NCBI RefSeq assembly: GCF_019492055.1
Contig: NZ_JAICBX010000001.1
Span: 620,001-684,000 of the forward strand
From: Flavimaribacter sediminis
Lineage (GTDB): Bacteria > Pseudomonadota > Alphaproteobacteria > Rhizobiales > Rhizobiaceae
Direction of reading: 5' to 3'
DNA: 64,000 nt
Position 1 is the first letter of the stretch, and every line of letters starts with the position of its first letter. The notes under the pieces are model-generated. The model was not told the DNA's origin, made no database searches, and was given only the letters and a program-made list of their open reading frames with translations. Position numbers and translations under genes: made by a program. This document shows, piece by piece, positions 43,148-51,572 of this stretch.

Positions 43148-45451
43148 ATGACGCAGCAAGAGACAAAACGCCCTTTCGGGCAATGGCTGGCGCTCGTTCT
43201 CGCGCTCGTCCTCGTGTTCGTCGGGCTCGTCAACACGATGCCGGAAATACCGGGTCTGCAGGACCTGGCCCGGGATCTGACCGGCCGTAAATTCTTCCGT
43301 ATTTCCGGCTTTCCCCCGCAATATTTCTATCCGCCTTTTTTCGTTCTGATGATGGCGATCGTGACGCTGGACGCCAGCGTCTACCGGGAATGGAAAAGGG
43401 AGAAGCCACAGCTCGCCTGGCTTGGCTTCCTGCTGGACGCCGGGCTTTTGCTGGCGGCGTTTCTGGGCGCACTCGGCTTTCTCGCCGAAACCGATTCCAT
43501 CTGCCTGTTTGACCAGATCTCCGGCGAACGCGCGCGCCTGATCCAGGAGGCGGCGGAGCGGGCGCAGGGCGTCATTCCGGGCATTTCGCTCGAAGCCGAA
43601 GTGCCGGCGTGCCAGGCGCGTTTCGGCATCTGGATCATCCCGCTGCTGTTCACCATCATCACCCTGTTTTTTCTTTACAACGTGCGGGTATGGGGGCTGC
43701 CTCTGGTGGTCGTCGCCAGCGTTGTGGTGGTCTACACGGTCGCGACCGCGCTGATCTGGGTCTTCGGGCTTTCGGACAACAGTTTCCTTCTGACCAAGCT
43801 CGGCGCCGATGGCGGCGACGCCACGGCTGCGGCCATCCAGAAGGCGACCAATGTGTTCATTACACCGGACGGGTTCATGGGCCGGTTCATGGACATCGTG
43901 GTCAACCAGGTCTTTCCCTATGTCATTCTGGGCTCTCTGTTTGGAACATCGGCCGGCGGCACGTCGCTGATCAAGGTCGCTGTCCGCATGACGCGCAATC
44001 TGCGCGGCGGGCCTGCGCATGCGGCCATCGTCTCTTCGGCGATGTTCGGCACGATCACCGGCGGTCCGGTCACCAATGTTCTGTCAACGGGGCGCCTGAC
44101 GATCCCGATGATGCGCCGCAATGGTTTCTCGCCGCAATTCGCCGGCGGGGTCGAGGCCGCGGCGTCGTCCGGCGGTCAGATCATGCCGCCGGTCATGGGC
44201 GTCGCCGCCTTCGTGCTCGTGGCGCTGACGGCCGTGCCCTACAGCAAGGTCATCACTGCGGCGTTTCTGCCGGCGCTCGCGTTCTTTTTCTCGATCTTTC
44301 TCGCAGTGATGTTCCAGGCGCGGCGCGAGCGCGTGGAGGCGATGCGCGAGATTCCGGAAGACCTGATCATGGACCGGCAGGACTGGTGGAACCTGATCAT
44401 TATCGTCGTTCCCATTCTCACGATCCTCGTCCTGCTGCTCGGAAGCAAGGATTTCTACACGGACAGTTTTGTCTCGACCATTCTTCCGGCCGGCGTGGTG
44501 CAGACCATCGTCAATGCGACCGGCGACGCCGTCTCGGCTGGCTGGTGGGCCGTCGCCGTGCTGCTGCCGCTGCTGTTTCTTGATCCGAAAACACGCGCCA
44601 GACCAGTGAAAATCCTCATCTCTCTTGCCGACGGCGGCATCCTTCTGTCGCGTTTGTTCCTCCTGTTGTTCGCTGTTTCGATTATCGCAGCGTTTCTGAA
44701 CGAAAGCGGGCTCACAGGCGAGTTGACGCGGGCCGTGACGACATGGCTGGAACAGGCGCAGTACCTCCAGCTGTTCGGTTTGACGATCCACATCTCCGGC
44801 GGGTTCTACCTGATGCTGGCGCTCACTTGCGCGATGCTGTGCGCGATCATCCTTGGCATGGGCATGCCGACGGTGCCGGCCTATGTGAACGTCGCGCTGC
44901 TGCTCGGACCGCTGCTTTCCAAGCTCGGCGTCAGCTTTTTCACCGCGAACATGTTCGTATTCTATTTCGCCGTCGCCTCCGCCATCACGCCCCCGGTCGC
45001 GGTCGCCGCCTTCGCCGCGGCTTCGATCACCCGCACCGAGCCGATGCGCACCGGTTTCGCCGCCGTGCGGGTCGGTATCGTCATGTTCACGATCCCCTTT
45101 ATCTTCGCCTGGTATCCGGAACTCCTGCTGATCGAGGAGGCGGTCACGATCACCAACGAAGCCGGCGGGCGCGAACTGATCGCAGGCTACAGTGGCGAGC
45201 CGGAGTGGTTTGCGCTCGGACTGCTTGGCCTGCGCATTCTGCTCGCGCTCTACCTTCTGGCCTCTGCGCTGGCGCGCTATGACCGCGGTCCGATAGCAGG
45301 CTGGGAAATCGTTCTGCGGCTCATGGTTGCGGTGCTTGTGCTTTGGAAGGCGCCGGTATTGATGTGGGTTGGCATTGCGCTCGGTCTGCTTCTGATCGCG
45401 AGGAACGTCTTCACAAAACAAACGACAGTGGCCGTGCCCTCGATCCACTGA
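43148..45451 (+). CDS. TRAP transporter fused permease (TAXI type, DctQM fusion)
   Basis: A 767-aa membrane protein. The N-terminal part (to about residue 230) has DctQ-like helices (LALVLALVLVFVGLV, FFVLMMAIVTLDASV, LLDAGLLLAAFLGALG, IPLLFTIITLFFLYNVRVWG). The rest is DctM-like, with VILGSLFGTSAGGTSLIKVA, IVSSAMFGTITGGPVTNVL, GGQIMPPVMGVAAFVLV and AITPPVAVAAFAAASIT. It forms a complete ion-coupled permease for the upstream TAXI protein. Length is typical of fused TAXI permeases. Confidence 0.92.
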   Translation: MTQQETKRPFGQWLALVLALVLVFVGLVNTMPEIPGLQDLARDLTGRKFFRISGFPPQYFYPPFFVLMMAIVTLDASVYREWKREKPQLAWLGFLLDAGLLLAAFLGALGFLAETDSICLFDQISGERARLIQEAAERAQGVIPGISLEAEVPACQARFGIWIIPLLFTIITLFFLYNVRVWGLPLVVVASVVVVYTVATALIWVFGLSDNSFLLTKLGADGGDATAAAIQKATNVFITPDGFMGRFMDIVVNQVFPYVILGSLFGTSAGGTSLIKVAVRMTRNLRGGPAHAAIVSSAMFGTITGGPVTNVLSTGRLTIPMMRRNGFSPQFAGGVEAAASSGGQIMPPVMGVAAFVLVALTAVPYSKVITAAFLPALAFFFSIFLAVMFQARRERVEAMREIPEDLIMDRQDWWNLIIIVVPILTILVLLLGSKDFYTDSFVSTILPAGVVQTIVNATGDAVSAGWWAVAVLLPLLFLDPKTRARPVKILISLADGGILLSRLFLLLFAVSIIAAFLNESGLTGELTRAVTTWLEQAQYLQLFGLTIHISGGFYLMLALTCAMLCAIILGMGMPTVPAYVNVALLLGPLLSKLGVSFFTANMFVFYFAVASAITPPVAVAAFAAASITRTEPMRTGFAAVRVGIVMFTIPFIFAWYPELLLIEEAVTITNEAGGRELIAGYSGEPEWFALGLLGLRILLALYLLASALARYDRGPIAGWEIVLRLMVAVLVLWKAPVLMWVGIALGLLLIARNVFTKQTTVAVPSIH

Positions 45452-45491
45452 CGTTTGGCGTTACGCTGTACGGATAATCCGTCGAACAGCT

Positions 45492-46019
45492 CTAGAACGG
45501 CGTGTCACCCTGCAGGCTCCACAGGTCAACAGTCTTGTCCCGCGCGGGCATCTCCACGGACGGCAATGTCGTCGCGTCCATGATGTCGCCTTCGTCGATC
45601 ACCCCGTTTCGGGCGAGAATATAGGCGGTCAGCGCATAAATCTCGTCGTCTTCCAATGACTTCGGCGCATGAAACGGCATGGCGCGGCGAATATAGTCGA
45701 AGAGCGTCGTCGCATGGGGCCAATAGACGCCGGCCGCGCGGGAGAATTCGTCCGGATGCGAGGCGACCAGCGGCTCGATCGGTCCCTCGACGCCTGTTTC
45801 ACCATGGCAGAACGCGCACTGGAACTCGTAGAGTTCGGCGCCTTCGGCAGCCGAGCCGGACCCATCAGGCAGTCCGGTCCCGTCCGGCATGATATGGATG
45901 GCGAAGTCCGGTATGTCGTCCCGGGAAAGCGGAACTCCGAGACCTGGCCCTTCAGACATGGAAGCCGTCGTCGCCAGCCCCAGCAGGGCGAATGCTGCAA
46001 ACCCGCTACGCATAGGCAT
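45492..46019 (-). CDS. Monoheme c-type cytochrome partner of the SoxC-like enzyme
   Basis: A 175-aa protein. MPMRSGFAAFALLGLATTAS is a signal peptide, CAFCHGETG carries the heme c site, and RAMPFHAPKSL offers the axial Met. ATG 46019 is preferred because GGGAAGG lies six bases upstream; it overlaps the end of the soxC-like gene. It accepts electrons from the molybdoenzyme encoded upstream. At 175 aa with one heme it is shorter than diheme SoxD of Paracoccus, and resembles SorB or the first SoxD domain. Confidence 0.85.
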   Translation of the reverse strand: MPMRSGFAAFALLGLATTASMSEGPGLGVPLSRDDIPDFAIHIMPDGTGLPDGSGSAAEGAELYEFQCAFCHGETGVEGPIEPLVASHPDEFSRAAGVYWPHATTLFDYIRRAMPFHAPKSLEDDEIYALTAYILARNGVIDEGDIMDATTLPSVEMPARDKTVDLWSLQGDTPF

Positions 46020-47268
46020 TGGCGACCTTCCCATCTGGCGTCACGTCCCAGGCCTGGATGGCGTTGTAGTGATTGATGTTCGAAGGATGATAGCGGGCTT
46101 TCCAGTCGGCGCGGGTCGGTTGCGTATGGCCCTCCGAATCCGTCGCCCGGCTGAGCAGTCGCGCCGGCGATCCGTCCCAGCGCCAGGGGATCGTGAAGCG
46201 GGTGAGCGATTTTGAAAGAACCGGTTGCTGCAGGTCGGCGTCCGCCCAGCTCGTCCCGCCGTCGGCTGACACCTCCACCCGCTCGATCGCGCCGCCGCCG
46301 GACCATGCAAGCCCTGAAATCCCGTACAATCCCGGCCCGTTCATCGTCATTGTGCCTGAAGGATGGGTGATCACCGACTTCACCCCCATGGTAAAGCTGA
46401 ACCGAACGACGTTTCCATCGGCCAGCGGATCGGAATAGGCCCCCGACTCGTCACGCGTATAGGCCGGTTGCGAGGTGACCTGCAGGCTCGTCACCCATTT
46501 CACGTTCATGTTGCCTTCGTATCCGGGCAGCAGGATCCGCATTGGGTAACCCTGTTCGGGCCGGATGCGCTCGCCGTTCTGGTGGAGCGCCAGCATGCCG
46601 TCCGCCATGATCTTTTCTATCGGGATCGAGCGAGAGAGGCCGGCCGCGTCGGCGCCGATAGCGATCACCCATTTGCCTTCGGGTTTGACGCCTGCTTCCT
46701 CCATCAGGATGGACAGCGGCACGCCGGTCCACTCGGCGTTGGAGACGAGTCCTGCAAGCACGTCCAGGCCGACATCCTGCGGCTCGGACTCGACCGCATT
46801 GAGAAACCCGTTTCCGGCGCATTCGATGAAATGCACGCGCGAGACCATCGGGTAGCGGTCGAGAGAGGCGAGATCGAATTGCAGCGGCCGCTCCACAAGT
46901 CCGTGGATCATCAGACGGTGCTGTTCAGGATCGATTTCGGGCCGTCCGCCATGGTGGACCTCGAAATGCAGGCCGTTTGGGGTCATGGCGCCGCGCAGTT
47001 TCTGCAACGGCGTTCCGGAGAAACCGAACTCCGGCGACAGGTCCTCGTAGATCTGGAACAGCGTGCGTTTCACCTCGGCTTCCTGGGGCGCCGGCAAGCC
47101 GTAGCCGCGGACTTCTTCGCCGGGAATGGTCGTCCATTCGGGCGCCTCCGCCTCGGCGTGAACTACCTCGAAGACGCCCTGGCTGAAAGTCGCCGCAGTC
47201 CCGCCGAGCGCGGCGCCTTTGAGTAAACCGCGCCGGTTGAGCAGGCCGCCGCCTGCAAAAGCCGTCAT
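46006..47268 (-). CDS. SoxC/SorA-like sulfite oxidase family molybdoenzyme
   Basis: A 420-aa protein. LLNRRGLLKGAALGG near the N-terminus is a twin-arginine export signal. RVHFIECAGNG holds the Mo-ligand Cys, preceded by the SoxC-like MTPNGLHFEVHHGGRPEIDP. Dimerisation-domain strands follow (IERVEVSADGGTSWADADL, FTIPWRWDG). It oxidises sulfite or protein-bound sulfane in the periplasm, passing electrons to the cytochrome encoded next. ATG 47268 (GGA six bases upstream) places the RR motif correctly; TTG 47298 is an alternative preceded by a nine-G tract. No other sox genes are seen. Confidence 0.87.
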   Translation of the reverse strand: MTAFAGGGLLNRRGLLKGAALGGTAATFSQGVFEVVHAEAEAPEWTTIPGEEVRGYGLPAPQEAEVKRTLFQIYEDLSPEFGFSGTPLQKLRGAMTPNGLHFEVHHGGRPEIDPEQHRLMIHGLVERPLQFDLASLDRYPMVSRVHFIECAGNGFLNAVESEPQDVGLDVLAGLVSNAEWTGVPLSILMEEAGVKPEGKWVIAIGADAAGLSRSIPIEKIMADGMLALHQNGERIRPEQGYPMRILLPGYEGNMNVKWVTSLQVTSQPAYTRDESGAYSDPLADGNVVRFSFTMGVKSVITHPSGTMTMNGPGLYGISGLAWSGGGAIERVEVSADGGTSWADADLQQPVLSKSLTRFTIPWRWDGSPARLLSRATDSEGHTQPTRADWKARYHPSNINHYNAIQAWDVTPDGKVANAYA

Positions 47269-47304
47269 TTCCCGTCCGATTTTCCTTGCTTTCGCCAACG
47301 CTGC

Positions 47305-47313
47305 CCCCCCCCG
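47305..47313. repeat. Nine-C homopolymer upstream of the soxC-like gene
   Basis: A run of nine C on the + strand (nine G in the gene's direction) lies 37 bases upstream of the chosen start and five bases upstream of an in-frame TTG. Such tracts can change length by slippage; here that could alter ribosome binding or promoter spacing. Confidence 0.6.
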
Positions 47314-47426
47314 AAAATCATCCAGTCTGTCGATGGACCGGCCGAACGAACTATAGGCGATGAAAGAAAGGAAGAGTAGGGCGCGGGGACGCGCCCGACC
47401 TTGTCGATATCAGGCCGTTGCCCCGA

Positions 47427-47771
47427 TCAGGGCAGGGTGATGTTCTTGTTGGGCTCGATCCGCACCGTTGTGTCCGTCAGGTAACGGAAGCTCAGACCTG
47501 CCTCACCGGACACAATGCGGTAGCAGCCTGCAGACACTTCATACGTGGCGCTTTCGCCTGGCGGAATCTGCTGCGGCGCAGGCTGGGCGACTGCGTTCGT
47601 CTCGCACTGGAGGAGTGTGACGACGCCGACTGTAAAATCGGTGTTGTTGCGCAGCGTGAACGTTCCGGTCGGGGCGCCAGGGCGAACGAGCTGAAGCGTC
47701 GGATTGGCGTCACCCATTTCACTACAGGCAAAAAGCATGAGCAGAGGCAGGAGCAGAAGTGATTGTCGCAA
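47427..47771 (-). CDS. Small secreted lipoprotein
   Basis: A 114-aa protein. MRQSLLLLPLLMLFACSEM is a lipoprotein signal with the lipobox LFAC. The mature part is beta-rich with two further Cys (LLQCETNAV, VSAGCYRIV), which may form a disulfide. No known domain is recognised. It is a single gene, with a 128-bp gap to the soxC-like gene and a 204-bp divergent gap to the next. Confidence 0.7.
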   Translation of the reverse strand: MRQSLLLLPLLMLFACSEMGDANPTLQLVRPGAPTGTFTLRNNTDFTVGVVTLLQCETNAVAQPAPQQIPPGESATYEVSAGCYRIVSGEAGLSFRYLTDTTVRIEPNKNITLP

Positions 47772-47975
47772 GAAACTTTCCTCGTTATGGTTTGCAGTCA
47801 GACTAAACTTTTGTGTTCGTGGCGAACCAGTATGGTCTATCCCCCGTCAGGTAAACCCGGTTTGTCGGAATTGTCGAAAAACTGAGTCAAACACTGGCCT
47901 TTAAGATGTGTTAACCATGATTTTGTGCAGCCGGGGAGGAGGATGTGCGTTCCCCGCCGCCAAAGGGGGTGACGT

Positions 47976-49172
47976 ATGCCGATGGGCGAAAACATCATTG
48001 CGGCCACTGGGCTGGCGCCGTTTTTCAAGATTTCGAATCCGGATATTGTCGGTATTCGACCTCCGGAAATCCGTGATGGCGACGCCTTGCAGAGCCGGAT
48101 CCGGTCGCTGTCCGGTTTCCAGAAGGAAGCGATTGTCGCCTCCGCGCGAACAGGGCTCGTCTGGCGACTCGTGAGCGATGAGGGCGCCTATCTCGACGGA
48201 CACGACGCCGCTCCCTGTCCTTTGGCTTTTCTGAGCGCCGGCATGGCGGCGTCCTGGATGGACGAGATCCTGGCGCTTGCAAGGCGGCAAGGGGTTGAGA
48301 TCCGGCATATCAGGCTCGTGCAGGACAACTACTATACGATGAAGGGATCGATGCAGCGGCGGACGATGGTCGGCGGCGCGCTCCCGGTGGAGCTTGTCGT
48401 GGAGATCGATTGCGATCTGGAGGACGCGGCGCTCAACCAGTTGCTGATGGACGCCGTTCACGCCTCTCCGCTCAACGGTTTGATGCGCGGCCAACTGACG
48501 AGCCTGTTCGCCCTGTCCAAGAACGGCCGCGAATTGCAACTCGGCAATGCGGCGCCGCTGCTCGGTGAGATTTATCCCGAAACGGACGCCCGTTTCGAAG
48601 GTCTTGAGGCAGAACATTCGGACGTGGATCTGGTGGGACCGGTCGGCGTGACCCCGATAAAGGAAGTGGCGCTCGGCACGGCCGCGGCTGGATCAAGCCT
48701 TGCGGACGAACAGAACCGGGTGCTCAACATCGGCGCTGTCTGCACGCTGCGCGAGGACGGATTGAAGGACATCGTCCAGATGCAGTACAGCCCGCACGGC
48801 ACGTCGTTCCGCTTCCTCTCGGAGCCGGCGCCGGCAGACGGCGGCAAGGGGCGGGCGCCGGACGCCAATACGCTGATCTCGGCCGGCTTCGGTTTCTGTT
48901 TCATGACGCAGTTCGGCCGCTTCGTCAGCATGCTGAAGCTCGATCTGCCCGAATACCGCATCGTGCAGGACACGTTCTTTTCGCTTGGCGGCGCCAGCGG
49001 CGGCACTGGCGAACCCGGCAGGGCCGACCCGGTCGAGACCCATGTCTATCTCACGACGATGGAAAATGACGACACGGCGCGCGAAATGCTCGATATCGCC
49101 GAGCAGACCTGCTTTCTGCATGCCTTCTGCCGCACCGACCTCAAGACAAAACTCCGGGTCAGGCGGGTATAG
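47976..49172 (+). CDS. Tandem OsmC-domain fusion protein
   Basis: A 398-aa protein with two OsmC-like halves. Half 1 has APCPLAFLSAGMAASWMDEI with a Cys, and later HASPLNGLMRGQL where the second Cys would be, now Ser. Half 2 has NTLISAGFGFCFMTQFGRFV and IAEQTCFLHAFCRTDL, keeping both Cys positions. So one half looks catalytically complete and one degenerate. The likely role is peroxide or thiol chemistry. The start ATG follows a GGGGG-rich site. It stands upstream of the VOC gene on the same strand, with 99 bases between. Confidence 0.7.
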   Translation: MPMGENIIAATGLAPFFKISNPDIVGIRPPEIRDGDALQSRIRSLSGFQKEAIVASARTGLVWRLVSDEGAYLDGHDAAPCPLAFLSAGMAASWMDEILALARRQGVEIRHIRLVQDNYYTMKGSMQRRTMVGGALPVELVVEIDCDLEDAALNQLLMDAVHASPLNGLMRGQLTSLFALSKNGRELQLGNAAPLLGEIYPETDARFEGLEAEHSDVDLVGPVGVTPIKEVALGTAAAGSSLADEQNRVLNIGAVCTLREDGLKDIVQMQYSPHGTSFRFLSEPAPADGGKGRAPDANTLISAGFGFCFMTQFGRFVSMLKLDLPEYRIVQDTFFSLGGASGGTGEPGRADPVETHVYLTTMENDDTAREMLDIAEQTCFLHAFCRTDLKTKLRVRRV

Positions 49173-49271
49173 AGCTCTGCTCGCTTGTCCGGCTTGCGCG
49201 GGGTGCGTCACAATGAACCTTGAATTCCGGAACGCTACGGGCCATCCCGGTGATGGCGAAAGGAGCGCGAC

Positions 49272-49820
49272 ATGCGTTGGAGAGGCGTTCATCACGTCGA
49301 GTTTTCGGTTCTCGACTATGACAAATCGGTCGAGTTTTACGACCGGATGTTCGGATGGCTCGGTTATACGAGTTTCTGGACGCTCGATATCGGTTATCAT
49401 TCCACCTACTACATGGCCCGCTTTCCGATCCCGCACAGCTATATCGGCGTCCAGCCGGCGACGACCGGTTCGAAGCTGGACCATGAAGCCCGCGCCGTCG
49501 GCATTCATCACATCGCGATCTGGGGGAAGAACCGGAAAGAAATCGACGCGTTCCACAGCGAGTTCCTGATCCCGAACGACATCCACGTGACCGAGCCTCC
49601 GACGGAGTATCCGGTCTACGCGCCGGGCTATTACGCCGTGTTCTTCGACGATCCCATCAACGGCATCCATTGGGAACTGGCCCATACGCCGCGCATCCCG
49701 TCACTGTCCGCCTATCGGAGGTTCACACGCGCCATGCGGGAGGAAGAGCAAAAGCACCCCGAGTGGGATGGTTCCCCGATGAAGCAGGCCTTCCGCAGGC
49801 TGCCCGGTCGACGTTCCTGA
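49272..49820 (+). CDS. VOC-superfamily (glyoxalase/dioxygenase fold) protein
   Basis: A 182-aa protein. The metal-site pattern is visible: His in RGVHHVEFSVLDYDKSVEFY, His in AVGIHHIAIWGKN and Glu in NGIHWELAHTP. This is a two-module betaalphabetabetabeta fold with a C-terminal Arg/Glu-rich helix. Functions of the fold range from lyase to extradiol cleavage; no specific activity can be assigned. It is followed by a 420-bp gene-poor region with repeats. Confidence 0.8.
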   Translation: MRWRGVHHVEFSVLDYDKSVEFYDRMFGWLGYTSFWTLDIGYHSTYYMARFPIPHSYIGVQPATTGSKLDHEARAVGIHHIAIWGKNRKEIDAFHSEFLIPNDIHVTEPPTEYPVYAPGYYAVFFDDPINGIHWELAHTPRIPSLSAYRRFTRAMREEEQKHPEWDGSPMKQAFRRLPGRRS

Positions 49821-49969
49821 CGTTGCGACCAAAAGACAATGAGCAGAACGAAGCAGGAACATAATTGCTGCGTTTCTTCGCGATTTATGTTATGCTGACG
49901 CTTCGTGAATTCGAACATTGCCCATGCCGAAAAGGCGTCTGCGTGTCGCTGAAATCCTGAAGATCGCGG

Positions 49970-50167
49970 ATTCCCGAAACAAAGCCAGATCCGCCGATAC
50001 GATGAAAAACGCCAATTCCCGAAACGAAGCCAGTTTCATGGAACAAGCTGAAAATGCGATTTACCGAAACAAAGCCAGATTTACCGAAGCGCCTGAAGGA
50101 GCCAATTCCCGAAACAAACCCAAACCGCCAATGCATCGAGATCGCAAATTCCCGAAACAAAGCCAGA
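49970..50167. repeat. 45-bp-period array of the ATTCCCGAAAC repeat
   Basis: Cores resembling ATTCCCGAAACAAAGCCAGA start at 49970, 50015, 50060 (TTTACCGAAAC variant), 50105 and 50148. A partial copy lies at 50079-50090. CCGAAAC occurs at 49974, 50019, 50064, 50109 and 50152, giving offsets of 45, 45, 45 and 43. The same core occurs twice at 20085-20136. The spacers between cores are unrelated, so this is a periodic short motif rather than a simple tandem duplication. It fills the gap between the VOC and transglutaminase genes. Confidence 0.8.
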
Positions 50168-50178
50168 TTGGGTATAAA

Positions 50179-50209
50179 ATTATCTAAATAATTGATATAT
50201 ATAGATAAT
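50179..50209 (-). terminator. AT-rich hairpin downstream of the transglutaminase-like gene
   Basis: ATTATCTA (50179-50186) and TAGATAAT (50202-50209) are perfect inverted copies with a 15-base loop. Read in the leftward gene's direction the stem is followed by a T-rich stretch. It is a weak candidate terminator 31 bases past the stop. Confidence 0.4.
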
Positions 50210-50239
50210 ATATGATGCTGAGATACGTTTCGATCCGGC

Positions 50240-51019
50240 TCAATTGCGCTCGGTCACTTCGACCGTCTGTTCGACAAGTTCCGCGAATCCGAAATTGGTC
50301 ATGAAGGCGATCGTGGCCGCGTCGTCGCCGACGCCGATCCGCGCCATCCGGTCGGCGGTCGCCATGCCCGTCGCATCCACCAGATACCATGCCCCGTCGA
50401 GGAAAACCTCGGCGACGGCGTGGAAGTCCTGCGGGGTCACGTCCGGGCCGTAGACGCTGACCATGCGGGCGGGGATCGACGAGGCGCGGGCGAGCGTTAT
50501 CATCACATGCGCGAAGTCCCGGCAGACGCCCTGTCGCTGAACGAAGGTCTCGAGCGCCGTCGTGCGCGGATTGCTGGACCCGGACACGTACTGGAAGCTT
50601 CCGTTGATCCAGTCGCGGATCGCGGCGATGCGCGCGCCGCCCTGCAGGTCGCCGAATTCGGCGATAACGAAATTCTGGAAGTCTGCGGACGGGCAGAAGC
50701 GCGACGGCATCAGGTAGCGCACGGTTTCGCCCGGCAACTGGTGCGGCGGCGTGAACGCCAGACCGGCGAGGTCCGGCGCATCCCGGTTGATCTCGACAGA
50801 CACCGAATAGGTGCAGACGAAATCGTTCTGGACGCGCAGCCACAGCCGTTCGCCGATAGCGTCTTCGGCGGGCACGCGGGCCTCAAGGTCCGTTTCGCTG
50901 AGGTCGAGATTGGACGAGAGGATCTGCTGGTCGGGCTGGATGGCCGCCTCGATCTGCAACAGGACATCCGTCTTCTGCGGCATGCGATAATGAAGGTGGG
51001 TCTTGATGTCGAGGATCAT
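50240..51019 (-). CDS. Transglutaminase-like (cysteine protease fold) protein
   Basis: A protein of 259 aa. The catalytic triad is visible: Cys in RQGVCRDFAHVMI, His in PQDFHAVAEVFLDGAW and Asp in YLVDATG. The N-terminal beta domain (residues 1-130) is of the bacterial transglutaminase N-terminal type. It may act as a protease, deamidase or amide hydrolase. It is a single gene; upstream lies a 240-bp divergent gap before usg. Confidence 0.88.
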   Translation of the reverse strand: MILDIKTHLHYRMPQKTDVLLQIEAAIQPDQQILSSNLDLSETDLEARVPAEDAIGERLWLRVQNDFVCTYSVSVEINRDAPDLAGLAFTPPHQLPGETVRYLMPSRFCPSADFQNFVIAEFGDLQGGARIAAIRDWINGSFQYVSGSSNPRTTALETFVQRQGVCRDFAHVMITLARASSIPARMVSVYGPDVTPQDFHAVAEVFLDGAWYLVDATGMATADRMARIGVGDDAATIAFMTNFGFAELVEQTVEVTERN

Positions 51020-51259
51020 GGGAATTCCGTTGTTTGCGCGACCCTTAACGCATCATTGCAACGGTGGTTCCATCGCTTGTACCGATTATCCGCCGAGACA
51101 ATAACTCCGGTAGTCCAAAATGGCCAACATCTGTGGCAGCACTCTTGGGGTCAGGCTGCTATAGTATTGAAATTGTTGATAGAAAGCGGAACCGTTATTG
51201 ACACATACTTGTTTTCTGTGCCGCAATGCCATGATCGCCAACCCTTACGGAGATGATTC

Positions 51260-51532
51260 ATGCAGGTCAGTGACGGTTTCCAGAAGCAGATCGAGGGCTA
51301 TGGTCTGACGACGGCGCAGATTTATTACCGCTTGCCCGACCACCTGTCGGTGGTCCAGGAGTTCATCTGGCAGGAGTACGATGTCTTCCCGAAGTTTCCG
51401 ATCCTGAAGAAATTCCTCGCCTTCTGGGAAGAAGAGATCGAAGGGCCGCTTCATTCGGTCACTGTCGCGCATCAGCGATTGATCAAACCGTCGGAAATGC
51501 GCAATGTCGACGGGGAATACCTGATCCACTGA
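51260..51532 (+). CDS. usg: Usg family protein
   Basis: A 90-aa protein with the conserved alphaproteobacterial Usg pattern: GYGLTTAQIYYRLPDHLSVVQ, FIWQEYDVFPKFPILKKFL, GPLHSVTVAHQRLIKP. Function is not established; it is a short cytoplasmic protein. It is followed after 40 bases by the BKACE gene. Confidence 0.85.
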   Translation: MQVSDGFQKQIEGYGLTTAQIYYRLPDHLSVVQEFIWQEYDVFPKFPILKKFLAFWEEEIEGPLHSVTVAHQRLIKPSEMRNVDGEYLIH

Positions 51533-51572
51533 TTGGCCTGACCAAAGCAGGCCAGATCGAAAGGGCGCATCG

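Noticed and set aside
44084-45448. 454-codon reverse frame in the fused permease
   Set aside because: Extremely charged His/Arg/Gln/Glu composition typical of an antisense shadow of membrane-protein codons.
49970-50167. CRISPR array
   Set aside because: The cores are only about 20 bp and imperfect, the spacers about 25 bp, and no cas gene is present.
49918-50187. 89-codon repetitive frame (SRNKA repeats) as a gene
   Set aside because: The repeat core also occurs at 20.1 kb with a spacing that breaks the frame, and there is no convincing ribosome-binding site; kept as a repeat array.
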